A stretch of 64,000 nt of DNA from CAWHHZ01 sp963829355 (GTDB taxonomy: Bacteria; Acidobacteriota; Thermoanaerobaculia; Gp7-AA8; JAHWKK01). The notes below the pieces were generated by a model. It saw nothing but the letters and a program-made list of their open reading frames with translations, was not told where the DNA came from and searched no databases. The stretch lies in the NCBI GenBank assembly GCA_963829355.1, contig CAWHHZ010000021.1, forward strand, positions 372,001 to 436,000, given 5' to 3'. A program made the translations under genes and the position numbers. Of this stretch, positions 26,944-34,955 are shown piece after piece. Every line of letters starts with the position of its first letter. Positions within the stretch are counted from its first letter, which is position 1.

Positions 26944-28128
26944 ATGGTCCGACTGGCATCCCGAATGAGCCGCCTCACCCCCTCTCCGACGCTTCAGGTC
27001 AAGAAGCGAGCTTCGGAATTGCGGGCCCAGGGAATCGATATCATCGATCTGGGTCCCGGAGAGCCCGACTTTGCGACTCCCAGGAATGTCGCCCGTGCCG
27101 GTGAGCGCGCGATCGAGAATGGATTGACGAAATACACCGATTCTTCGGGGACCCCGGAGCTGAGAAAAGCAATCGCGGAGTCGTACAACGGACGGTACGG
27201 GACGAAGTTCACCGGTGCTAACGTGATTGCGGGATGCGGCGGGAAGCAGGAGCTTTTCAATCTGATGTGCGCCCTGATCGACGAGGGAGACGAGGTCATC
27301 CTCCCGGCCCCGTACTGGGTGAGCTTTCCTCAGCAGATCGACCTGGTCGGTGGCAGATCGGTGATCGTCGATCTCGATATCGCCAACGGGTTCCGTCCGA
27401 CGCCGGAGCAGATCCGTGGGGCGATCACTGAACGTACCCGAGCCCTCATCCTGAACTCTCCTTCCAATCCAACGGGAGCCGTGATCGAGCGGGACGCGCT
27501 CGGGGCAATCATCGAGATGTGTGCTGAACGGGACATCGTCGTCATCTACGATGAGACCTACGAGTACTTCGTGTACGACGGCAATGAGCACGTATCCGCC
27601 GCAGAGTGGTTCCATCAGCACCCGGGCACCGTCGTCATCGTCAACTCCATGTCGAAGACCTTCGCCATGACCGGGTGGCGCATCGGTTACGCCATCGCTG
27701 ACGAGCCGCTGATCAAGGCGATGTCGAGCGTCCAGAGCCATTCCACATCGAATCCCTCGTCGATCTCTCAATATGCGGCGCTCGAGGCGATCAAGGGGGG
27801 GCGCGAATCGATCGAAGAGATGATCAACGCGTACAGCACGAGGAGGAGCTGGCTCGTTCCTCAGTTGTCGTCGCTGCCGGGCTTCTCGTGTGACCCTCCC
27901 GGCGGAGCCTTCTACGTCTTTCCGCATGTTGCGGATCTCTACGGGAAGGGTGGGGTGACTGACTCGACGTCGCTGACGAGTTTCCTGCTCGACCGGGCGC
28001 GGGTAGCCGTGGTTCCCGGTATCGCCTTCGGCAACGACGACCATGTCCGCATCAGCTATGCGACTTCGCTCGAGAAGCTGCAGGAAGCCGTGACACGAAT
28101 CAGAGAAGCTCTCGAGCAGATCTGGTGA
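26944..28128 (+). CDS. Aspartate/aromatic aminotransferase, class I
   Basis: 394 residues from ATG 26944 behind AAAGGAG. Fold type I aminotransferase of the thermostable AspC group: IDLGPGEPDFATP, KYTDSSGTPELRKAIAESY, LPAPYWVSFPQQ, ILNSPSNPTGAVIERDAL, the PLP-binding Lys in SMSKTFAMTGWRIGY, and the substrate Arg in DHVRISYATS. It interconverts aspartate and oxaloacetate, possibly with prephenate or other acids. The AGTCGTC heptamer array begins 3 bp after the stop. Confidence 0.94.
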   Translation: MVRLASRMSRLTPSPTLQVKKRASELRAQGIDIIDLGPGEPDFATPRNVARAGERAIENGLTKYTDSSGTPELRKAIAESYNGRYGTKFTGANVIAGCGGKQELFNLMCALIDEGDEVILPAPYWVSFPQQIDLVGGRSVIVDLDIANGFRPTPEQIRGAITERTRALILNSPSNPTGAVIERDALGAIIEMCAERDIVVIYDETYEYFVYDGNEHVSAAEWFHQHPGTVVIVNSMSKTFAMTGWRIGYAIADEPLIKAMSSVQSHSTSNPSSISQYAALEAIKGGRESIEEMINAYSTRRSWLVPQLSSLPGFSCDPPGGAFYVFPHVADLYGKGGVTDSTSLTSFLLDRARVAVVPGIAFGNDDHVRISYATSLEKLQEAVTRIREALEQIW

Positions 28129-28131
28129 GTC

Positions 28132-28208
28132 AGTCGTCAGTCATCAGTCGTCAGTCGTCAGTCGTCAGTCATCAGTCATCGGTCATCAGTCGACGGTCGT
28201 CAGTGATC
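28132..28208. repeat. Heptamer tandem array (11 x AGTCGTC-like)
   Basis: Eleven 7-bp units in register (AGTCGTC, AGTCATC, GGTCATC, AGTCGAC, GGTCGTC), 3 bp after the aminotransferase stop. Same unit and same orientation relative to the upstream gene as the array after rpmB. A palindrome-family fragment (GTCATTCCGAAGGAGCGG) follows at about 28229; the rest up to 28411 shows nothing else. Confidence 0.9.
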
Positions 28209-28411
28209 AGCGGCTCGACAGTCCCCCTGTCATTCCGAAGGAGCGGCTCCGCCGCGACTGAGGAATCTCTGGGGGGGAGGTTTTCTGCAACACGTTCAGA
28301 GTCATTGGCCGCGCCCGTGGAATCGCGTAGCCGTGGCGTTCGGTTGCGGCAGATATACAACCGGCCCGGATTCATCTTCTGCCAATCCGCGGTGTCCGGA
28401 GAGGAGATTCA

Positions 28412-29275
28412 GTGAAAGAAATCATTTTGACAGTAGCCGTATGCCTGATCGCGTTCGCGGGGGCGGCACAGGACAGTGAGCGGGTCGTGGCGAGCAGGGG
28501 TGAGGTCGGCGTCACCGCCGGCGAGCTCGAGGCCGCGATCGATACACTGCCGGACGATATGAAGGTCTATATCGAGGGTGAGGGCAGGAAGTCCTTTGTC
28601 GAGGACCTTCTCAGAATGAAGCTCCTGGCGGCTGCCGCCGAGAAGAATGGCGTGGTGAACGACCCGGCGGTGAAAGCACAACTCGCTCTGAACCGGGCCA
28701 ATACTCTGGCCAATGCACAGGTCGAGAAGATGCGGGACGCCATCGAGGTGGACGCCGATCGAGTGGCGAAGACCTACGCGGAACGCAAGAATCAGTTCGA
28801 ACGGGCGAAGGCGCGTCATATTCTGATCGCGTTCGAGGGAAGCCCCGCGGCTGGGGATGATCCCCCGACCGACGCGGAGGCGAAAGAGAAAGCAGAAGCA
28901 CTTCTCGCTCGGATCAAAGACGGCGAGGACTTCGCCACGATTGCCCGCGCCGAGTCTGACGACAAAGGAAGCGGAGCACGTGGAGGAGACTTGGGTGAGT
29001 TCGCCCGCGGTCAGATGGTGCCGGCGTTCGAAGAGGCGGTGTTCTCGACCGAGCCCGGAAGCGTCGCTCCGGTCGTGAAGACGCAGTTCGGCTATCACAT
29101 CATCGAAGTCCAGGATCGGCGCACCTTGCCGCTCGAATCTGTTCGTGACCAGATCGAGAAAGAAATCCGGCAGGAAGAGCTGCAACTCCGGATCGAGTCT
29201 TTCGGGGACGGATCAGAGGTAAAATTCGACGACGAATATTTTGCTCCGACCAGCCCTTCATCGGTTCCTGAGTGA
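28412..29275 (+). CDS. Periplasmic peptidyl-prolyl cis-trans isomerase, PpiC/SurA type
   Basis: 287 residues from GTG 28412 behind GAGAGGAG. Signal peptide (MKEIILTVAVCLIAFAGAAQ), SurA-like N-terminal helical part (residues 30-130), then a parvulin domain: KARHILIAFEGSP, ARIKDGEDFATIARAESDD, GARGGDLGEFARGQMVPAFE and FGYHIIEVQDRR. It assists folding of secreted or outer-membrane proteins. Two small genes follow in the same direction. Confidence 0.93.
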   Translation: MKEIILTVAVCLIAFAGAAQDSERVVASRGEVGVTAGELEAAIDTLPDDMKVYIEGEGRKSFVEDLLRMKLLAAAAEKNGVVNDPAVKAQLALNRANTLANAQVEKMRDAIEVDADRVAKTYAERKNQFERAKARHILIAFEGSPAAGDDPPTDAEAKEKAEALLARIKDGEDFATIARAESDDKGSGARGGDLGEFARGQMVPAFEEAVFSTEPGSVAPVVKTQFGYHIIEVQDRRTLPLESVRDQIEKEIRQEELQLRIESFGDGSEVKFDDEYFAPTSPSSVPE

Positions 29276-29283
29276 GAAGGTGC

Positions 29284-29313
29284 TTGACGAATCCGCCAGA
29301 CGCTGCGTAACTT
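29284..29313 (+). promoter_or_regulatory. Promoter of a probably leaderless mRNA
   Basis: TTGACG (29284-29289), 18-bp spacer, TAACTT (29308-29313), then six bases to the ATG at 29320. The expected transcription start falls at or next to the ATG, and there is no Shine-Dalgarno sequence. Confidence 0.6.
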
Positions 29314-29319
29314 TAGCGG

Positions 29320-29532
29320 ATGGAGATTCCGTCGAAAGTCTCGATTTTCAACAAAACGCTCGAAGTCAAAGGCAAGGTCGGTACGTTGATCGCCGTCAGT
29401 GACGCCGGGTACTACGAAATCACGATGGAAGTGAATCAGAAGACCCACACGGTTCTGATGGCCGTCGCGGAGACGGTTCTCATCTTCAACGAACCGGAGC
29501 CCGAGGTCGCTTCGATCGAGATCGAACGCTGA
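29320..29532 (+). CDS. Small protein of unknown function
   Basis: 70 residues from ATG 29320, with no signal peptide or membrane segment. The predicted pattern is beta-rich (SKVSIFNKTLEVKGKVGTLI, YYEITMEVNQKTHTVLMAVA) and acidic at the end (EPEPEVASIEIER). I do not recognise a family. It has its own promoter-like sequence, codon use like its neighbours, and sits 17 bp before a secreted Cys protein, so it is probably real. Confidence 0.65.
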   Translation: MEIPSKVSIFNKTLEVKGKVGTLIAVSDAGYYEITMEVNQKTHTVLMAVAETVLIFNEPEPEVASIEIER

Positions 29533-29549
29533 GCCAACAGGAGGATTAA

Positions 29550-29945
29550 GTGTCGAAATTCTCAATTCGTACCGTCACGATCGCGGCGTTTGTCTTGCTG
29601 CTGTCGATTCCGGCTCTCGCCGGTGAAAAGTCATGCGCGATGAAGGAGGGGGCAGAAGCCCACGGGAAGTGTCCTCTAGAGCACGCGAAGGTGGTGTCGA
29701 GCCAGGAAGTCGAGATCACCGGAAAGCTGCTCTGCCGTCATTGCAATCTCAAGGAGACCGACTCCTGCGAGAAGGTGTTCGTCAGCGAGACTGACGAGCG
29801 TTACGCGCTCTGCCCGGAGGGCGATCTCGCGGCAGCCGAGTCGCTCTCGGAGCATGGTGAAGCCTCGATGACAGTCAAAGGCAAGGTGATGAAGCTCGAA
29901 GACGGAAGTTCCGTTCTGAGAATCGTCAGCGCGGAGAAGTCTTAG
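29550..29945 (+). CDS. Secreted cysteine-containing protein of unknown function
   Basis: 131 residues from GTG 29550 behind AGGAGG. Signal peptide (TIAAFVLLLSIPALAG). The mature part has six cysteines, among them the pair in KLLCRHCNLKETDSCEKVF and a Cys in YALCPEGD, which could bind a metal or haem-like ligand or form disulfides. The C-terminal part (GEASMTVKGKVMKLEDGSS) looks like a small beta domain resembling OB folds. No family recognised. Confidence 0.75.
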   Translation: MSKFSIRTVTIAAFVLLLSIPALAGEKSCAMKEGAEAHGKCPLEHAKVVSSQEVEITGKLLCRHCNLKETDSCEKVFVSETDERYALCPEGDLAAAESLSEHGEASMTVKGKVMKLEDGSSVLRIVSAEKS

Positions 29946-29949
29946 AGGC

Positions 29950-29976
29950 AGTCGTCAGCGTCAGTCTTCAGTCGTC
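29950..29976. repeat. Short AGTCGTC heptamer array
   Basis: Four units (AGTCGTC, AGCGTC, AGTCTTC, AGTCGTC), one of them a base short, starting 4 bp after the stop of the Cys-containing protein. Third locus with the same unit in the same orientation after a stop codon. Confidence 0.75.
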
Positions 29977-30008
29977 AGAGACTGGAGAGCTGAGCTCAGG
30001 TCAGTTGG

Positions 30009-30037
30009 AAAGCGCCCCGGTTTGCCGGGGCGCTTTT
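30009..30037 (+). terminator. Rho-independent terminator
   Basis: AAGCGCCCCGG, loop TTTG, CCGGGGCGCTTTT: a strong 11-bp GC-rich stem followed by four Ts. It ends the unit carrying the PpiC isomerase and the two small proteins. Confidence 0.85.
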
Positions 30038-30083
30038 GCGTTTGACGGGGGAGGATGAGGCTCCCTCATCGCGTGTCTACCTC

Positions 30084-30265
30084 TAGCCCGCATTTCTCAC
30101 CAGCTTTCTACTGCGGCGACGGATAGCGGCGCGGCTGCTGCGTTGCGCTCGATTCGGCTCCTCGACATAGTGTCGACTATGCCTGCGGGGCCGAACCTTC
30201 GCGCGCCTTGCATCCGCACCACTCTCCGCCGCCTCGCTACGATATCTGGTGAGAAATACGGGCTA
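30084..30265. mobile_element. 182-bp element with 20-bp terminal inverted repeats
   Basis: Left end TAGCCCGCATTTCTCACCAG (30084-30103) and right end (30246-30265), whose reverse complement differs at one position. Inside is a long imperfect hairpin centred on CATAGTGTCGACTATG (about 30166-30181) flanked by GATTCGGC / GCCGAACC. No coding potential and no clear target duplication. Together with the array and terminator it fills the gap before the AI-2E permease gene. Confidence 0.7.
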
Positions 30266-30321
30266 GGAAGTTGCGGCTCGGTGGGAGCCTCGCCCTCCCG
30301 GGACCTCACATCCCCGGATAC

Positions 30322-31587
30322 TTACGCCTCAGTATTTTCGGGTTCGGGCAGGACGTCGGGTGGTGGCGTAAGGGGAGCAGTCAGCTCCGAGGGGCCTTCG
30401 CCTCGGATCACATAGCGCAGGAAGAACACGAAGATCGGCACCCCGAGGAGGAGTCCCCAGATCCCGAAGATCTCTTCGCCGATGAGAAGGATGATCAGGA
30501 CGGCCACGGGATGAATCCTCATGTGGCGCCCGTAGATGATCGGATTGAGTCCGTACGCTTCCACGGCGTGCACGAGCAGAATCGCCACCACGAGCCACAT
30601 CACCTTGATGAATCCGCCGACCTTCAGAGCGAGCAGTGCTGCAGGCAGTGTCGAGAGGACCACGCCCACGACGGGCACGTAGGAGCAGAAGAAGACGATC
30701 GTGCCGAGCAATGCGATCGATGGGAGACCGAGGATCGAGAACGCAATGATCGTGAGGAGGGCGTTCACCATCGCGATGACCGTCTGCGCCTCGAACGCGC
30801 GTCCCACGACGAGCCCGAACGATACGACGCTGGGCGCGATCTCCCTGTAGATGTCATCCGTCCTGCCGTATTGGAGTTGCTGGACTCCAGATCGCAGACG
30901 ATCCAGATCCCAGAGAATCAGGAACGAGAACAGGATGGAGATGCCGAACTGAAAGGCGAGCGACAGAAAACCATTGAGGAACTGACGCACGCCCGTGATG
31001 ACTTGCGGAATCAAAGAGGTGATTGATCCTTCGATGCGACCAACGAGAGCCTCGTATACTCCGCTCTCTCTGAGCCGGTCGAGCGAATCGCGGCCGAGCG
31101 TCTGGAGAACCAGACGGTCGAATTGCCGGCGCGTCTCTCGGTGAACGATCGCGTGACGGAGTGCTTCGTCATCTTCGAATCTCTCGACGGCAGGGGCCGG
31201 TGGAGAGTGGCTCACCTCGGTCTCAGCCTGGGTCTGCTTCTCCTCGAGATCCGACGCGATCTGTTCCTGGGTGATGAAGGATTTCGCCAGATCGCGCGTC
31301 TCGATGAACAGGCGGGGGATGATCATCGATCCGATACCGACAAGGATCGCGATGAAAATCAGGTAGAGACCGGTGAGGATCAGCCGCCTTCGCTTTGTCA
31401 GGCTCGCATACCGCCCTGTAAGCCAGGTCAGTGCGGAATTGCCGATATAGGCGAGGATGAAGGTGAAGAAGATGACCGGAAAGAGATCATGAAGCAGCGC
31501 CAGCACGGCGATCAGGCCCAGCCAGATCAGCCATTTCTGGGCCGTGATCATCAGGCGCGATTTGAGAGGGGTCTCGGTAGGAGGCAT
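30322..31587 (-). CDS. AI-2E family transporter (PerM-like permease)
   Basis: 421 residues. Membrane helices at the N-terminus (WLIWLGLIAVLALLHDLFPV, then IFFTFILAYIG), a charged cytoplasmic or periplasmic insert (about residues 110-200, Gln/Glu-rich), and a C-terminal membrane half with family patterns (FGLVVGRAFEAQTVIAMVNA, LGLPSIALLGTIVFFCSYVP, YGLNPIIYGRHMRIHPVAVL, IFGIWGLLLGVPIFVF). Family members export autoinducer-2 or act as Na+/H+ antiporters; the substrate here is unknown. Start ATG 31587 follows GAAGG. Confidence 0.92.
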   Translation of the reverse strand: MPPTETPLKSRLMITAQKWLIWLGLIAVLALLHDLFPVIFFTFILAYIGNSALTWLTGRYASLTKRRRLILTGLYLIFIAILVGIGSMIIPRLFIETRDLAKSFITQEQIASDLEEKQTQAETEVSHSPPAPAVERFEDDEALRHAIVHRETRRQFDRLVLQTLGRDSLDRLRESGVYEALVGRIEGSITSLIPQVITGVRQFLNGFLSLAFQFGISILFSFLILWDLDRLRSGVQQLQYGRTDDIYREIAPSVVSFGLVVGRAFEAQTVIAMVNALLTIIAFSILGLPSIALLGTIVFFCSYVPVVGVVLSTLPAALLALKVGGFIKVMWLVVAILLVHAVEAYGLNPIIYGRHMRIHPVAVLIILLIGEEIFGIWGLLLGVPIFVFFLRYVIRGEGPSELTAPLTPPPDVLPEPENTEA

Positions 31588-31619
31588 CCTTCACTAGAGT
31601 AGCAGAGAAGGATGGGGTG

Positions 31620-31661
31620 AAATTGAAAATTGAAAATTGAGAATTGAGAATTGAAAGTTGG
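31620..31661. repeat. Heptamer tandem array (6 x AAATTGA-like)
   Basis: AAATTGA x3, GAATTGA x2, AAGTTGG in exact 7-bp register. It is AT-rich in a GC-rich genome. Confidence 0.88.
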
Positions 31662-31904
31662 GATGGAGAACTTAGGAAGCTGTCGCGCAGTCGGTCTATG
31701 GCGTTTCGGTGCTGGGTTTGGCCATACTCTCCAGTAAACGAGCTGTCATTCCGAAGCGAGGCGAGGAATCCGGGGGGCCTGCGCTAATCTTCCGGAGATT
31801 CGTCAGTCGCGGAGAAGCCGCTCGTTCCCTTCGTCGCGGCGCTCCTCAGGGCAGGCGGAATGACAGAGCGAGCGCACTCGACCCAGATGAGCAGTTCCAC
31901 ATTT

Positions 31905-31925
31905 TCAATTTTCAATTTTCAATTT
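31905..31925. repeat. Heptamer array TCAATTT x3 (inverted partner)
   Basis: Three perfect units, the reverse complement of the array at 31620, ending 4 bp from the guaA stop. On the guaA sense strand it reads AAATTGA. Confidence 0.85.
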
Positions 31926-31929
31926 CTTC

Positions 31930-33468
31930 CTACTCCCACTCGATGGTGCTCGGCGGTTTCGACGAAATGTCGTAGACCACGCGGTTGATCCCGCGGACTT
32001 CGTTCACGATCCGCCTCGCAATCCGATCGAGAACCTCCGGTGGAAAGCGGTACCAGTCAGCGGTCATGAAGTCGTTCGTGGTGACGGCACGAAGGGCTGC
32101 CACGTTCTCGTAGGTCCTCTCGTCTCCCATGACGCCGACGCTCTTGACCGGCAGGAGCACCGCGAGCGCCTGGGATATCTCGTCGTAAAGTCCCGCTCGT
32201 CTGATCTCTTCGATGAAGATCGCGTCGGCTTCCTGCAGCACTTCCACGCGTTCAGCAGTGATCTCCCCGAGGATCCTCACGGCCAATCCTGGACCGGGGA
32301 AGGGATGGCGCCAGACGAATTCTTTTTCGAGTCCGAGCTCGACTCCGAGTGCCCGCACCTCATCCTTGAACAGTTCACGCAGAGGCTCGATCAGCTTCAG
32401 CCCCATCTTCTCCGGCAGTCCGCCGACGTTGTGATGAGTTTTGATGACTGCTGACGGGCCCTTCACCGAAACGCTTTCGATTACGTCGGGATAGAGCGTT
32501 CCCTGAACGAGGAACTCGGCGTCGTCGAATCGACGTGCCTCCTCCTCGAAAATTCTGATGAACTCGTAACCGATGATCTTCCGTTTCATCTCGGGATCAC
32601 TCACACCCGCGAGCTCGTCGAGAAAACGCTTCTTCGCATCGACGGCAATGATGTTGATACCGAGGCCGTCGCTGAGGCGCGACATCACGTCCAGTGCTTC
32701 GTCCTTCCGGAGCAGACCGTTGTCCACGAAGATGGCGGTGAGCTTGTCGCCGATTGCTCTTCCGACCAGTACCGCTGCCACGGACGAGTCGACACCGCCG
32801 CTCACGGCCGCGATCACGCGCTTTTTCCCGACTTTCTCGCGGATCTCTGCGATCTTGTCCTCACCGAAGTTTCCGATGTCCCAGTCGCCGGTACAGCCAC
32901 TGATCTCGAACAGGAAGTTCCCGAGGATCCTTCGGCCCTCCTGCGTGTGAGTGACCTCGGGGTGGAACTGAATCCCGTAGCGTCCTTTGCGCTCATCCGC
33001 GAAGCCAGCGATGGGAGCGCTGGGGGACCGGGCAATGAGCTCAAAGCCCGGGGGGACCGCCGTGATTCGATCGCCGTGACTCATCCAGACGTTCTGAGGT
33101 GATTCGGTGCCTCGAAACAGAGCACTGCCCAGTGCCTCGACGGAAGCCGCACCATACTCTCTCTCGGGTGCCGCTTCGACTGAACCATCGAGGAAATAGG
33201 CCATCAGTTGCATGCCGTAGCAGATCCCGAGAATCGGGACGTCGAGCGAAAAGATGTCGCGGCTCGGCACTGGCGCCTTCTCTCCGTACACCGACTGCGG
33301 TCCCCCGGAAAGGATGATCCCTTTCGGCTTCATCTTTCGAATTTCGTCCAGATCGAGGTCGAAAGGATGAATTTCGCAGTACACCCTCATCTCGCGGATT
33401 CGGCGTGCGATGAGCTGCGTGTACTGAGATCCGAAGTCGAGTATCAGAATGGTTTCGTGTTTCTGCAC
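31930..33468 (-). CDS. guaA: GMP synthase (glutamine-hydrolysing)
   Basis: 512 residues, full length. Class I glutamine amidotransferase domain with nucleophile Cys in GICYGMQLMAYFLDG and the His/Glu of FHPEVTHTQEG; ATP-pyrophosphatase domain with the PP-loop AVSGGVDSSVAAVL; C-terminal dimerisation domain with PGPGLAVRILGE and ending SSKPPSTIEWE, the conserved GuaA tail. It converts XMP to GMP. Start GTG 33468 behind AGGAG. Confidence 0.98.
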   Translation of the reverse strand: MQKHETILILDFGSQYTQLIARRIREMRVYCEIHPFDLDLDEIRKMKPKGIILSGGPQSVYGEKAPVPSRDIFSLDVPILGICYGMQLMAYFLDGSVEAAPEREYGAASVEALGSALFRGTESPQNVWMSHGDRITAVPPGFELIARSPSAPIAGFADERKGRYGIQFHPEVTHTQEGRRILGNFLFEISGCTGDWDIGNFGEDKIAEIREKVGKKRVIAAVSGGVDSSVAAVLVGRAIGDKLTAIFVDNGLLRKDEALDVMSRLSDGLGINIIAVDAKKRFLDELAGVSDPEMKRKIIGYEFIRIFEEEARRFDDAEFLVQGTLYPDVIESVSVKGPSAVIKTHHNVGGLPEKMGLKLIEPLRELFKDEVRALGVELGLEKEFVWRHPFPGPGLAVRILGEITAERVEVLQEADAIFIEEIRRAGLYDEISQALAVLLPVKSVGVMGDERTYENVAALRAVTTNDFMTADWYRFPPEVLDRIARRIVNEVRGINRVVYDISSKPPSTIEWE

Positions 33469-33588
33469 CGGTGCTCCTCTGTTTCGTGAATGGTCCCGTG
33501 GACCTCGTGTCGGGGTTGTTGCGCGCGATTGTATCGTGAGATCAGAGAGAAGGCGCCGGGGGCGAGGCCGCGCCAGCAGTGCCGGCCC

Positions 33589-34518
33589 TCATACGGTTAC
33601 GAGCTCGCGCGCGAGGGCGCTGATTCTCGCATGTTTGAGGTGGATCAGAAGTGCGGCGAGGAAAGTAATCGGGGAGAACACGAAGAGCATCGTGGCGAGT
33701 CCCGCGACTCCCGGGTTAAAGCTCGTGCGGATGTGAAGGTTCAGGGCGACGATCTCGAGGTCGTTCATCAGTGCTCCGCCCTTCCCCTCGAGATACCAGC
33801 TCATGAAGTCGACATCGTGACCGAGACGCCACGCGAAGATCATCGTTGACATCAGCACGAAGAAAGCGGCGAAGGCACCGAGTGGACGTTCGATCTCGGG
33901 AATCCTCCACCCGCGACCCGAGAGCGCCATGTAGAAGAATACGGCCGCCAGGATCAGCTCGAACAAAACTCCGGCGGAGGCGATGACCGTCTCCCGCCGC
34001 CATTCTGAGGTGACGATGAAAAGCCAGCCCGCGGTCATGATCAGAGTGAGGATCAGACTGCGTCGATTCGAGCGAAGGCGCCATCCGATCCACCCGAGGC
34101 CCCCCAGGATGAAAAGAGCCAGGACTGGCTGAAACTCGGTGATGTTCGTGAATCCTCCGCCGTAGGCGAAGTCGAAGGCAGGGATGGCAGGCTGGCCCAG
34201 ACTCCAGGCGACGACGGCGTGCCCGATCTCGTGAAACAGTGTCTTGAGGGCGGAGAGGCCCCATCGGGTGATCGGAATCAGTTGAGCGACGATGGCTGCC
34301 ACAAAACCGATTCCGATGATTTTCCACTCGTAGGCGCCGACTGTCCCATTCGCGGCAACCGGTTCGTCCGGAATCGACTGGAGCGGCGGGGGAGACCAGA
34401 CGCCAGGCGCCAGGTCCTCCGCCTCTTCAGGTGGCGTCCACTTGCTGAAGACGATCCCGCACCTGGCGCAGTCGATCGCTTCTTCAGCCCTCGGAAAGCC
34501 GCACTTGGGACACGTCAT
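33589..34518 (-). CDS. Zinc-ribbon membrane protein with M50-like HEIGH motif
   Basis: 309 residues. N-terminal zinc ribbon (CPKCGFPRAEEAIDCARCGIVF), a Pro/Glu-rich linker, then about seven hydrophobic segments. LKTLFHEIGHAVVAWSLGQ carries an HExxH signature inside a helix, as in M50-type intramembrane metalloproteases; a possible third metal ligand was not identified. No PDZ domain. It could be a small site-2-like protease or a non-proteolytic relative. It stands 120 bp upstream of guaA in the same direction. Confidence 0.8.
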   Translation of the reverse strand: MTCPKCGFPRAEEAIDCARCGIVFSKWTPPEEAEDLAPGVWSPPPLQSIPDEPVAANGTVGAYEWKIIGIGFVAAIVAQLIPITRWGLSALKTLFHEIGHAVVAWSLGQPAIPAFDFAYGGGFTNITEFQPVLALFILGGLGWIGWRLRSNRRSLILTLIMTAGWLFIVTSEWRRETVIASAGVLFELILAAVFFYMALSGRGWRIPEIERPLGAFAAFFVLMSTMIFAWRLGHDVDFMSWYLEGKGGALMNDLEIVALNLHIRTSFNPGVAGLATMLFVFSPITFLAALLIHLKHARISALARELVTV

Positions 34519-34955
34519 GATCGTCAGAGTTTAGAAGATAGGGCTCGAAAAGGGGACATGTCACGAAGATCCGCAACGCCGACATCCTTCACTGCTCTGA
34601 ACATACCCCCGGGCTGTCATCCTGAGCCGCCGGAGCGCAGCGGAGGACGGCCGAAGGATCTCGTACGGTCCGACTGTCAGGCCGGAAAGAACGCGACAGT
34701 CAGGACGTACCCGATCCTTCGCTGCGCTCAGGATGACAAGCTTTTCGTGGTCGGTGGTCCGGGGCCGAAGGTCGCCGGATAAGGTCTGCCCTGAACATAC
34801 CCCCGGGCTGTCATCCTGAGCCGCCGGAGCGCAGCGGAGGACGGCCGAAGGATCTCGTACGGTCCGACTGTCAGGACGGAAAGAACGCGACAGTCAGGAC
34901 GCACCCGATCCTTCGCTGCGCTCAGGATGACTTTGGATTGCTCCGACCGAAGTTT
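34519..34955. other. Intergenic region with duplicated palindromic repeat
   Basis: 437 bp containing two direct copies of a 141-bp palindromic repeat (listed next) and nothing that looks coding. Confidence 0.7.
34597..34931. repeat. Two direct copies of a 141-bp TCATCCTGAG palindrome repeat
   Basis: Copy one spans 34597-34738, copy two 34791-34931; they begin CTGAACATACCCCCGGGCTG and are nearly identical. Each is internally inverted: TGTCATCCTGAG...CCGAAGGATC against GATCCTTCG...CTCAGGATGACA. Related single copies occur near 46.7, 56.3 and 59.3 kb. Confidence 0.85.

Larger units (their letters stand above)
31588..31929. other. Intergenic region with mirrored AAATTGA heptamer arrays
   Basis: 342 bp upstream of the permease gene and downstream of guaA. 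Array arms at 31620-31661 and 31905-31925 are reverse complements of each other and enclose a palindrome-family repeat (GTCATTCCGAAGCGAGGCG at about 31746 and GGCGGAATGACAG near 31854). The promoter for the permease gene must lie here; none was resolved. Confidence 0.6.

Noticed and set aside
34597..34931. Palindromic repeats as transcription terminators
   Set aside because: The stems are not followed by T-runs and lie in all orientations, including divergent regions; a terminator role is possible for a few but not supported.
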